Positions 15,039 through 22,322 of a DNA stretch of 26,592 nucleotides are shown here, one piece after another; within the stretch, counting starts at the first letter, position 1; every line of letters begins with the position of its first letter. The notes beneath the pieces were generated by a model. The model saw nothing but the letters and a program-made list of their open reading frames with translations. It was not told where the DNA came from and did not search any database. The stretch comes from JAQBDA01 sp041301185 (GTDB lineage Bacteria > Chloroflexota > Anaerolineae > Anaerolineales > UBA4823). Location: contig JBFYSV010000009.1 in the NCBI GenBank assembly GCA_041301185.1, positions 1-26,592 on the forward strand. Reading direction: 5' to 3'. A program made the position numbers and the translations under genes.

Positions 15039-16430
15039 ATGTCACTCCATTTATATGACACATACTCGCGTAGTATGCGTGAATTCGTCCCCTTAAAGCC
15101 GGGTAAGGTAGGCTTGTACACCTGCGGCCCTACGGTTTACGATTATGCCCATATCGGCAATCTACGCACATACATTTTTGAAGATGTGTTGCGCCGAGTG
15201 CTGGAATTTAATGGTTACCATGTGAAGCATGTCATGAATATCACCGATGTGGGCCATCTGGTTTCTGACGCAGATACCGGTGAGGATCGCATGGAGAAAG
15301 GCTCGCGGAGAACAGGGATGACTGCCTGGGACATTGCTGAGCTTTATACGAATGAATTCAAGCAAGACATGCACCGTCTGAACATTCAAGAACCGTCCGT
15401 TTGGTGCAAAGCTACGGATCATATCCAGGATCAAATTGATTTAATCCGTTGTATCGAAGAAAATGACTACACTTATCCTACCAGCGACGGTATCTATTTC
15501 GACACCTCGAAATTATCCGATTACGGTCACCTGGCTCGCAAGGATATCGAGGGATTGCAGGCTGGGGCACGGATCGAGATGGGTGAAAAACGCAATCCTA
15601 CCGATTTCGCCTTATGGAAATTCAGCCCGGCAGGTCAAAAGCGGCAAATGGAGTGGGACAGCCCGTGGGGTGTAGGCTTCCCGGGATGGCATATTGAATG
15701 CTCAGCAATGTCTGCAAAGTATTTGGGCGAGTTTTTCGATATCCATTGTGGCGGTGAGGATCATATCAGTGTGCACCATACCAATGAGATCGCTCAGACT
15801 CAGGCATGTTACGGTACCCGCCTGGCGAATTTTTGGATGCACGGATATTTTTTGCAGATAGACGAATCCCGTATGGGAAAATCCGCGGGCAACTTCTTGA
15901 GGGTGCAGACGCTCATGGAGCGCGGCTACGATCCGCTTGCCTGGCGGTATTTCTGCCTGAATGCCAACTACCGGACCAAGCTTAATTTTTCCTGGGAGGG
16001 TGTGGAAGGCGCTAACACCTCCCTCAATCGCTTGCGAAGTGCAGTCTATGATTGGGGCGAGGCTGGAGCGGTACACGAGAGCTTCCTACACAGGTTCAGC
16101 GAAGCCGTCAATGATGATTTGAACATGCCGGTCGCCCTTGCGATTACCTGGGAGCTGGTCAAGAGCGATCTCCCAGCGCCTACCAAGAAGGCTACTCTCC
16201 TGGTTTTTGATACAGTATTGGGTTTAGGCCTTGGCGAGTGGGTGCCTATAGAAGAAGAAATCCCCGGTGATATCCTCGCTATGTTGGCTGAACGCCAGGC
16301 AGCCCGGATGGAGAAACGCTGGCAGGATGCGGATGCACTCCGGGAGCAGATTACAGCGGCGGGATATGAAATTGAAGACACTCCCCAGGGTCCCCGCGTG
16401 AAAAGAAAACAGATCACTATCAAAGAATAG
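15039..16430 (+). CDS. cysS: Cysteinyl-tRNA synthetase
   Basis: This 463-residue class I aminoacyl-tRNA synthetase has the normal CysRS length and charges tRNA-Cys with cysteine. The HIGH signature is HIGN at 38-41, and the KMSKS equivalent is RMGKSAGN at 276-283. The zinc site that selects cysteine is complete: Cys29, Cys219, His244 and Glu248, equivalent to E. coli Cys28/Cys209/His234/Glu238. A weak ribosome site (AGGGA) precedes the ATG. It is divergent from the hdrA/flx operon across a 150-bp region holding the Rex-like palindrome, and is followed 11 nt later by cooC, suggesting co-transcription. It is probably the housekeeping copy. No second cysS is visible. Confidence 0.97.
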   Translation: MSLHLYDTYSRSMREFVPLKPGKVGLYTCGPTVYDYAHIGNLRTYIFEDVLRRVLEFNGYHVKHVMNITDVGHLVSDADTGEDRMEKGSRRTGMTAWDIAELYTNEFKQDMHRLNIQEPSVWCKATDHIQDQIDLIRCIEENDYTYPTSDGIYFDTSKLSDYGHLARKDIEGLQAGARIEMGEKRNPTDFALWKFSPAGQKRQMEWDSPWGVGFPGWHIECSAMSAKYLGEFFDIHCGGEDHISVHHTNEIAQTQACYGTRLANFWMHGYFLQIDESRMGKSAGNFLRVQTLMERGYDPLAWRYFCLNANYRTKLNFSWEGVEGANTSLNRLRSAVYDWGEAGAVHESFLHRFSEAVNDDLNMPVALAITWELVKSDLPAPTKKATLLVFDTVLGLGLGEWVPIEEEIPGDILAMLAERQAARMEKRWQDADALREQITAAGYEIEDTPQGPRVKRKQITIKE

Positions 16431-16441
16431 GGAATAACTCG

Positions 16442-17224
16442 ATGAAACTTGCGATTACCGGAAAAGGCGGAGTAGGGAAAACAACCCTGTCAGCGCTATT
16501 GGCGCAAGTCTATGCAGATCGGGGTCGGAATGTGCTGGCGGTTGATGCTGACCCGTCGCCCTGCCTGGCGGGCGCTCTGGGTTTCCCGGATGAGCTGCGC
16601 CAGAAGCTCGAACCCATCTCCGAAATGGACGAGTTGATTTATGAGCGCACCGGGGCTAAACCTGGAACCATTGGCGGTTTTTTTACGCTTAATCCCCGTG
16701 TGGATGATATCCCCGAGCGCTTTAGCGTGATGCACCGGAATGTGCGCTTGTTAGAGATGGGCGCTGTCGATATTGGCGGCTCCGGCTGTATCTGCCCGGA
16801 GAGCGCCATGCTGAAGACCCTCTTCACCCATCTGTTATTCCGCAAAGAAGATGTATTGATCCTGGATATGTATGCCGGGGTTGAGCACCTTGGCCGGGCT
16901 ACCGTGGATTTCGTAGATGCCATGATTGTTGTTGTAGAGCCTACCCGCCGCAGTCTGGGAACAGCAGGGCAGATCAAGAAATTAGCCAATGACATCGGTT
17001 TGACGAAGCTTTGGCTGGTAGGAAACAAAGTACGGAACGAGCAGGAAGCCCTCTTTCTGGAAAACGAAACTCCTGGGCTGCCGCTCTTGGGGACGCTGCC
17101 GGCGGACATGGGCGTCCAGGAAGCAGACCGGCTGGGTATCGCGGTCTATGATCATGTACTTGCCTTGAAAAGTGTGGCGGTTGAGATGGCGAATAAATTG
17201 AGCTTAGCGGTAGATGAAGGATAA
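16442..17224 (+). CDS. cooC: CooC-type nickel-insertion ATPase (first copy)
   Basis: This 260-residue member of the MinD/ParA-type P-loop family resembles CooC, the ATPase that inserts Ni into the C-cluster of CO dehydrogenase. It has the deviant Walker A GKGGVGKTT at 7-15, VDADPS at 34-39, and the CooC-specific metal-binding CxC pair Cys116/Cys118 in GGSGCICPE. LILDMYAGVEHLGR at about 139-152 is the Walker B/switch region. It starts 11 nt behind cysS and is followed 12 nt later by a second cooC. No CODH gene lies in the window, so the client enzyme must be encoded elsewhere. The two copies differ markedly in sequence, so they are not a recent duplication. Confidence 0.9.
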   Translation: MKLAITGKGGVGKTTLSALLAQVYADRGRNVLAVDADPSPCLAGALGFPDELRQKLEPISEMDELIYERTGAKPGTIGGFFTLNPRVDDIPERFSVMHRNVRLLEMGAVDIGGSGCICPESAMLKTLFTHLLFRKEDVLILDMYAGVEHLGRATVDFVDAMIVVVEPTRRSLGTAGQIKKLANDIGLTKLWLVGNKVRNEQEALFLENETPGLPLLGTLPADMGVQEADRLGIAVYDHVLALKSVAVEMANKLSLAVDEG

Positions 17225-17236
17225 GGGTAGCATAAG

Positions 17237-18025
17237 ATGACCACAACAATTGCTTTAGCGGGAAAAGGCGGAGTAGGCAAGACGACAATTTCTGGGATGG
17301 TGATTAAATACCTGGTGAAAAACCAGCCCAACCCGGTTTTGGCGATTGATGCAGACCCGAGCAGCAATCTGAACATGGTGCTTGGGCTTGATCTGGATTG
17401 GACCGTGGGAGAGATCCGCGAAGATATGCTCTCCCAGGTCAAAGAATCGCTCACGGTGGGTGGGGCGGCGATGGGTACCATGCCGGGTGGGGTTTCCAAA
17501 CGAGATTACCTGGATATGCAAATCCGCTCGTCGTTATCAGAAGGAGAGCGCTTCGATTTGATTGCCATGGGGCGTTCAGAAGGTCCCGGTTGCTACTGTG
17601 CGGTGAATCATAACCTGCGGGAGGTCATCGATTCAATCAGTAAAAATTACGCGTATATCGTGATCGACAACGAAGCGGGTATGGAACACCTGAGCCGGCG
17701 AACAACCCGCGATGTGCAGCACTTGCTGATCGTAACCGACCCGACCCAACGCGGGATTGTCGCTGCTGAAAGGATCGCCGGTTTTAGAAACGAGCTGGAT
17801 ATTCGCATTGAGAACGCGTATTTGATCCTGAATCGTCTGAGCGGCGAGATTCCTGCCGCTTTACAAGAGCGGATCAATGCATTAGATATCCCGCTGCTGG
17901 GCGTCGTACCGGCGGACCAAACCCTGACAGAGTATGAGTTTAACGGGAAGCCGTTGGTCGAATTAAATGATGATTCCCCGGTTTACCAGGCAGTCGCTGA
18001 TATGATGCGCAAGATCATTCACTAA
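17237..18025 (+). CDS. cooC: CooC-type nickel-insertion ATPase (second copy)
   Basis: This 262-residue paralogue of the gene before it has Walker A GKGGVGKTT at 9-17, AIDADPSSNLN at 36-46, and the CxC pair Cys119/Cys121 in EGPGCYCAVNHNLRE. IVIDNEAGMEHLSRRT lies at 141-156. The CxC of the CooC dimer binds the metal to be delivered. Its GPGCYC motif and the following NHNLR are the typical CODH-maturase form, so this copy is the better CooC match; the first copy may serve the same or a related client such as ACS. A ribosome site (AAGGGT) precedes the ATG. The operon ends at the bidirectional terminator just downstream. Confidence 0.91.
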   Translation: MTTTIALAGKGGVGKTTISGMVIKYLVKNQPNPVLAIDADPSSNLNMVLGLDLDWTVGEIREDMLSQVKESLTVGGAAMGTMPGGVSKRDYLDMQIRSSLSEGERFDLIAMGRSEGPGCYCAVNHNLREVIDSISKNYAYIVIDNEAGMEHLSRRTTRDVQHLLIVTDPTQRGIVAAERIAGFRNELDIRIENAYLILNRLSGEIPAALQERINALDIPLLGVVPADQTLTEYEFNGKPLVELNDDSPVYQAVADMMRKIIH

Positions 18026-18032
18026 AAATTTC

Positions 18033-18060
18033 GGGGCTGTCCTGTTGAGAGGGCAGCCCC
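18033..18060. terminator. Bidirectional terminator between cooC and the CBS-dehydrogenase gene
   Basis: A 10-bp stem GGGGCTGTCC/GGGCAGCCCC (one G-U pair) has an 8-nt loop. It is followed by GTTTTA on the plus side and by GAAATTTTTAG on the minus side. It lies between the two convergent stop codons and can serve both. Confidence 0.88.
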
Positions 18061-18067
18061 GGATGTT

Positions 18068-19939
18068 TTAACCTATCTGGGATTGAAGCAATCGCAGCAG
18101 CGATCGTCTTGCCAGCAGATCGGCGGTCACCATCCCTACCACGCACCCTTTCTCCACAACTGGCATGGCAGAAATCTCATGATATTCCAGCTTGCGGATC
18201 ACTTCTACCAGGTTGTCTGCTGGATCAGCAGAGATCACCTGCCGGCTCATGATTTTTCCTAACAACTCGTCATTGGCAGAGCCCTGTGCTGTCGCACGGG
18301 TGATATCCCACTCCGTTACCACGCCGGTCAGTTCATTCGATTCGCTAAGCACTGCCAGGATAGGACTGCCGGTTTCCACTAACAAGGATGCTGCTTGCTG
18401 AACAGTGCTATCTGCTGGAATAGTCGGCATGGGCAGCATAATCTCTGCTGCTTTGCGATCGCGCTCGCTGGAGGCAATCCGGCGGATGCTGATCCGCTCG
18501 GCTGCTTCGCAAGGCAGCATATCTGCGTCCAGCAACAAGGTGTCAACCAACTCGCGCATATTGCGGCGGATAATTTTTTCGCGGGCAGCCTCGGCTGCCT
18601 GGCGGCGTACCTCTGCCAGCTCTCCAAGCTCATCAGCGTGATCGCTCAGCCATTGATCCACCGCTTTACGGTCGCCAAACATCGTCTCGGGGATGCGTAA
18701 ATGATCCGGTGTCCGGATCAGCTGTTCCTGAGCGGCAAAGATGACCCCTCCCGAGTTGACCAGGTAATCGGTCGCAATCAGCACGCCACGCTGGCGGTAG
18801 ACGGCGCGCTCCATGCGCGCCCGAGAACTCCGGCGGATTGGGTCGGGTGAGTAGGTGTTTGCGCCTTCAACGATCACTGCCCAGTTCCCCATCCGGTCGA
18901 CGGTCATCGTGGGGTGGGTGGATGGTTCTGTATCGAGGTAATTGGCGATTGGAGCGGCGGGGATCAGGCAAAAAGCCGACTCGCGCAGCAGATCATCCGC
19001 CGCGGTAGCATACTTGGTTGGCAAGATCAGCCCTTCTGGGGTGAGAAGATGCTCCTGGTAATAACTCTGGGTTACGGTTCCGTACTCTTGCCAGGTGCGG
19101 AAGAGCTGCTCAACCGGCAAACCGTCCTGGTTGTATAAGTAGCCTTTGATGTCACTTACCCCGATCACCTTCGAGCCGGGTAGGCGTTGCTTGAGGATGC
19201 AGGCGGTATGTGCCCCGACTGCACCATAACCCTGGACAATCACGGTAAGCTCATTTTGGGAGGGTAGCGTTAAAGTTGCGAACTGCGGCAGGCTGCGCAA
19301 GCGAGGCATTTCTTCCAAGAGGGCTTGCAGAGCTATCACCAAACCTCCAGCCGCAGCGCCTAGCTGGTCAATCCGGTTGCCACCCATATCGACCGGTTTT
19401 GACACGGCGCAATCCAGCCCGTTCTCGATCGCGATTGTCTTCATATCCGCGTCATTCGTGCCGACGTCGGGTCCTGGCAGGTAAATATCCTTGTAGCGCC
19501 GCAACAGGCGGGCAAAGCCGCGGATCACCCGGGTGTGCGCCTCCGGGGTGAGCTGGCGATCTGTAACGATCCCGCATTTACCGCCCCCATAGGGAAGGTT
19601 CCCTGCGGCGTTTTTAAGGGTCATGCCGCGCGCCAGGTTGTGCACTCCTGCCGGGGTGACATCCGGCATCATCCGGATGCCTCCCATCGATGGGCTACCC
19701 ATCGCCAGGTTATCTACCACCAGGTAACCGCCGATCTCAAGTGGCGATTCTTCGTCCCACATGCAGACAACCAGGCGGGGTCCAAGGCTATCTACCTTGA
19801 TTCCTAACCTAGCCAGTCGATCAACGTCAAGGGTGGTGAACTCCATGTAGCAGCGCCCATTATCGCGTTCCAGGCGATTCTGCCAGGTTTGCTCGGGCAA
19901 ATGCTCTTGTAAGAATGCCTCCATACGGCGCGGGATCAT
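18068..19939 (-). CDS. Glu/Leu/Phe/Val-type amino acid dehydrogenase fused to a C-terminal CBS pair
   Basis: This 623-residue cytoplasmic enzyme has a dehydrogenase part at about 1-470. Visible there are GGIRM at about 87-91, Lys109 (TLKNAAG), catalytic Lys121 in PYGGGKCG, GPDVGTND at 156-163, the NAD(P) Rossmann motif VIVQGYGAVG at 233-242, and EGANTYSP and SGGVIFAAQE further on. This family oxidatively deaminates an amino acid to its 2-oxo acid, or the reverse. Residues about 501-623 form a Bateman module of two CBS motifs (LTGVVTEWDITRA; AMPVVEKGCVVGMVTADLL), which usually binds adenine nucleotides. Plain dehydrogenases of this family end near 420-450, so this looks like an allosterically controlled version. 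GPDVGTND leans to the Leu/Val/Phe branch but does not settle the substrate. The ATG has GAGGAG upstream. Confidence 0.88.
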   Translation of the reverse strand: MIPRRMEAFLQEHLPEQTWQNRLERDNGRCYMEFTTLDVDRLARLGIKVDSLGPRLVVCMWDEESPLEIGGYLVVDNLAMGSPSMGGIRMMPDVTPAGVHNLARGMTLKNAAGNLPYGGGKCGIVTDRQLTPEAHTRVIRGFARLLRRYKDIYLPGPDVGTNDADMKTIAIENGLDCAVSKPVDMGGNRIDQLGAAAGGLVIALQALLEEMPRLRSLPQFATLTLPSQNELTVIVQGYGAVGAHTACILKQRLPGSKVIGVSDIKGYLYNQDGLPVEQLFRTWQEYGTVTQSYYQEHLLTPEGLILPTKYATAADDLLRESAFCLIPAAPIANYLDTEPSTHPTMTVDRMGNWAVIVEGANTYSPDPIRRSSRARMERAVYRQRGVLIATDYLVNSGGVIFAAQEQLIRTPDHLRIPETMFGDRKAVDQWLSDHADELGELAEVRRQAAEAAREKIIRRNMRELVDTLLLDADMLPCEAAERISIRRIASSERDRKAAEIMLPMPTIPADSTVQQAASLLVETGSPILAVLSESNELTGVVTEWDITRATAQGSANDELLGKIMSRQVISADPADNLVEVIRKLEYHEISAMPVVEKGCVVGMVTADLLARRSLLRLLQSQIG

Positions 19940-19958
19940 GGCAAACTCTCCTCAAAAT

Positions 19959-20005
19959 AACCTTCCCGGAAGCTTAAATTTATAGATCAAGCTTCCGGGA
20001 AGGTT
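19959..20005 (-). terminator. Perfect 17-bp hairpin between the 421-residue gene and the CBS-dehydrogenase gene
   Basis: AACCTTCCCGGAAGCTT (19959-19975) and its exact complement (19989-20005) enclose a 13-nt loop. On the minus strand the hairpin begins immediately after the upstream stop codon and is followed by ATTTTG and then the GAGGAG ribosome site of the next gene. It could be a leaky terminator, an attenuator or a processing/stability hairpin. Confidence 0.7.
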
Positions 20006-21271
20006 TTAGCGGTGCAAATTCTGGGCTGCGATAAAAGATAATCCGTTCTGAGTTAACGCCCAAGCGGTACGATTGGTTGCTTCGTATTTGTCCATAAAAT
20101 TCAGCTGCAGATGATCCCAATCTCCGCTGGAAATTATCTCAGCCTTGTCACGGAAGTAATCCAGGATATCAGAAGGATGCTGGCGTGTCTGGTCGATTTC
20201 AGGATCCCCGCCTTCGTGTTTGGCGGAGATATTTGCCACGTGACCGGCAATCTGCACCAGCTCGTCACGGCGGTTATAAGGCTGGCGGACAATGCTCTTG
20301 TAGGTTTCGGTGATGTGATGCTCGAAACGGACTACCTCCTCGAAACCCAAAGCTTTACGGAACTGGGCGGTGATCTCCATGGTTTCATTGTCGATGGAGT
20401 TGCTCCAATTGAAACCAATTAAGGGGGAGGTGCCATCGTCCCGCGAGAAAAGTTTCGCGCCGATTAAGGTCCATAGCCCAGCATAAGGGTTATCATTGCC
20501 CATGTAAACCGAGATTTTAAATTCAATATCCACGCCTAATCGGTGCAATAGATAGCCAACCAGCACAGTGCCAGAGTTAATATTTAGAACCTGCTTCACT
20601 CCGTATTTCGTGTAGTAATACAGATATTCATCCAGCCACTTGAGCGGGTAATTGTTCGGTTGGCCAACTCCCCCGAAATAGCCTGTGATGGTCTCCGGTC
20701 CACCAAGATGGATATTTGACCCATCGGTGCCTTTCGTGTCCAGGGTCTCTACATAGCTTGCTCCGATGATTTGCATAGCTGCTGCAAAAGCTGGCAAGTC
20801 ACCATCCGCTTCCTGCTCCTTCATTTTTCGCACCCGGATGAAACGCCCTGGAACCAATGATCCCTCTCCAATTGCTCGCTTCACTGCAGCAATCACATAA
20901 GGGAAATACTGGCAGGCGCTAATTTCCAGCGTAACCGCAAACTCGTCTGCAAATTTCATCGACGTGGCAGCAACACCTAAGACTTTCTGCCGGTAATCAG
21001 CGACGCTGATAAAAGCACCGCGGTCGCGCTGCTCCTCGAGCCATCTTAAGTCATCCAGATACCCAGGCTGGCTTTCATTTACCTGCTGTAACAGGTTCGG
21101 CAACTTGCGCGCTTCCTCTGCTTTACGGTTGATTTCCTCGGGTGTGCCGTATTTTGCCACTACATCGAGGAAATTGCTCACCACCTGGGTGTCCGGATTG
21201 AGTAGCACGCTGTTGATGTCGTCCAGGCGCTGGTATGGGATCTTAAGAAGCTCTCGGTAGTCTGGTTTCAT
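20006..21271 (-). CDS. Conserved-looking protein of unknown function, next to panB
   Basis: This 421-residue soluble protein has no signal peptide or membrane helix and only one cysteine. I do not recognise its family. It is rich in glycine-turn segments typical of an enzyme: VETLDTKGTDGSNIHLGG, TGYFGGVGQPNNYPLKWL, NINSGTVLVGYLLHRLGVD and VYMGNDNPYAGLWTLIGA, which together might be an alpha/beta barrel. The start at ATG 21271 is set by AGGAGGAG upstream; a longer frame would overlap panB. It begins 32 nt after the panB stop, so both are probably one transcription unit. A role in the branched 2-oxo acid or pantothenate area is a guess from position only. Confidence 0.75.
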   Translation of the reverse strand: MKPDYRELLKIPYQRLDDINSVLLNPDTQVVSNFLDVVAKYGTPEEINRKAEEARKLPNLLQQVNESQPGYLDDLRWLEEQRDRGAFISVADYRQKVLGVAATSMKFADEFAVTLEISACQYFPYVIAAVKRAIGEGSLVPGRFIRVRKMKEQEADGDLPAFAAAMQIIGASYVETLDTKGTDGSNIHLGGPETITGYFGGVGQPNNYPLKWLDEYLYYYTKYGVKQVLNINSGTVLVGYLLHRLGVDIEFKISVYMGNDNPYAGLWTLIGAKLFSRDDGTSPLIGFNWSNSIDNETMEITAQFRKALGFEEVVRFEHHITETYKSIVRQPYNRRDELVQIAGHVANISAKHEGGDPEIDQTRQHPSDILDYFRDKAEIISSGDWDHLQLNFMDKYEATNRTAWALTQNGLSFIAAQNLHR

Positions 21272-21303
21272 TTTGCTCCTCCTTGGGACAGGCATTAGAT
21301 CGG

Positions 21304-22158
21304 TCACTTTAACAAATTTTGCAGCTCGTCATATTCATCATCCGGCATGCTGAACCAGTTTTCCGGCTGGGGGAATGATTTGTCGCTTACTTCTTTCACG
21401 TAGGAACTCAATCCATCCAGAATCACTTTGCCGGCTTCGCCGAATACCTTCGCCATGCGGGGCCTAAACCGCGGGTATAACCCAAACATATCATGGTAGA
21501 TAAGGAGCTGCCCGTGGGCATCCGGACCCGAGCCGAGGCTCATGATGATGCAGTTATCCGCACGCTGGGTAATCAGTTTGCATACCCGATCTGGCACCAT
21601 TTCCAGCAAGATCATAAATGCGCCTGCTTGTTCGAGCGCCTTGGCATCATCGATAATCTTCTTAGCTTGCAGCGCGCCCTTTCCCTGCACCCGGAAACCG
21701 CCCAGCGCACTGACGCTCTGAGGAGTTAATCCCAGGTGACCGATGGCAGGAATCCCGGCACTGACAATGCCGCGGATGCGATCAGCCATCTCCGCACCGC
21801 CTTCTAGCTTGATGGCATCACAGCTGGCCTCAGCCATAAAACGTCCTGCATTTCGTATAGCTGTCTCGACACTCGGCTGGTAGCTCATGTAGGGCATATC
21901 GCCAATCAGGAAAACTTTGGGAGCACCGCGCCGCACCGCCTGGGTGTGGCGGATCATGTCTTCCATCGTCACTGGCAAGGTGGATTCATAACCTAGCATG
22001 GTCATCCCCAGGCTATCTCCAACCAAGATCATGTCAATGCCAGCTTGCTCCTGCAGAAATGCTGTCGGGTAGTCGTAGCAGGTGAGCCACGTGATCGGCT
22101 CATGATTTGTTACTTTCTTGAATAATGTGGGAAGAGTAACTTTCTTTCGATCAGTCAT
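21304..22158 (-). CDS. panB: 3-methyl-2-oxobutanoate hydroxymethyltransferase
   Basis: This 284-residue enzyme transfers a hydroxymethyl group from 5,10-methylenetetrahydrofolate to 2-oxoisovalerate, giving ketopantoate, the first step to pantothenate and CoA. PanB signatures are present in order: WLTCYDYPTAFLQEQAGID, ILVGDSLGMTMLGY with the Mg-binding Asp, FLIGDMPYMSYQ with the second Asp, AIKLEGG, HLGLTPQSV, LLEMVPDRV with the catalytic Glu, and SGPDAHGQLLIYHDM. The family is about 260-285 residues long. Promoter and ribosome site (TTAGGAGA) are clear. The other pantothenate genes (panC, panD, panE) are not in the window. Instead the gene is followed by an unknown protein and, past a hairpin, an amino acid dehydrogenase that could make 2-oxoisovalerate if it uses valine. 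Confidence 0.95.
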   Translation of the reverse strand: MTDRKKVTLPTLFKKVTNHEPITWLTCYDYPTAFLQEQAGIDMILVGDSLGMTMLGYESTLPVTMEDMIRHTQAVRRGAPKVFLIGDMPYMSYQPSVETAIRNAGRFMAEASCDAIKLEGGAEMADRIRGIVSAGIPAIGHLGLTPQSVSALGGFRVQGKGALQAKKIIDDAKALEQAGAFMILLEMVPDRVCKLITQRADNCIIMSLGSGPDAHGQLLIYHDMFGLYPRFRPRMAKVFGEAGKVILDGLSSYVKEVSDKSFPQPENWFSMPDDEYDELQNLLK

Positions 22159-22189
22159 TGGATGTCTCCTAAAATAAGAAATTGTTTCT

Positions 22190-22207
22190 GCTGAATATTG
22201 ATTCAGC
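22190..22207 (-). promoter_or_regulatory. Leader hairpin of panB
   Basis: A perfect 7-bp inverted repeat GCTGAAT-attg-ATTCAGC lies about 15 nt downstream of the panB -10 box and about 32 nt before the start codon. It would be in the transcribed leader. It may be an operator or stabilise the mRNA; the function is not known. Confidence 0.45.
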
Positions 22208-22221
22208 TTTTCTCTATATTT

Positions 22222-22250
22222 ATTGTACGTGAAAGAAGGGTTGATTTCAA
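22222..22250 (-). promoter_or_regulatory. Promoter of the panB operon
   Basis: The minus strand reads TTGAAA (22250-22245), a 17-bp spacer, then TACAAT (22227-22222). Both boxes differ from the sigma-70 consensus by one base and the spacing is ideal. The leader would be about 57 nt. Confidence 0.78.
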
Positions 22251-22279
22251 CTGATATATGTCATTGTACCTTGCGGTCA

Positions 22280-22303
22280 AAAGACCCAATGAAAATGGGC
22301 TTT
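22280..22303 (-). terminator. Possible terminator of the S51-like gene
   Basis: An AAAGCCCA/TGGGTCTTT stem with one bulged base and a 7-nt loop lies about 20 nt after the stop codon of the leftward gene. The only T-run is inside the stem, so it is weak. The rest of 22251-22322 shows nothing further. Confidence 0.4.
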
Positions 22304-22322
22304 CTTAGTCGATCAAGCAATC

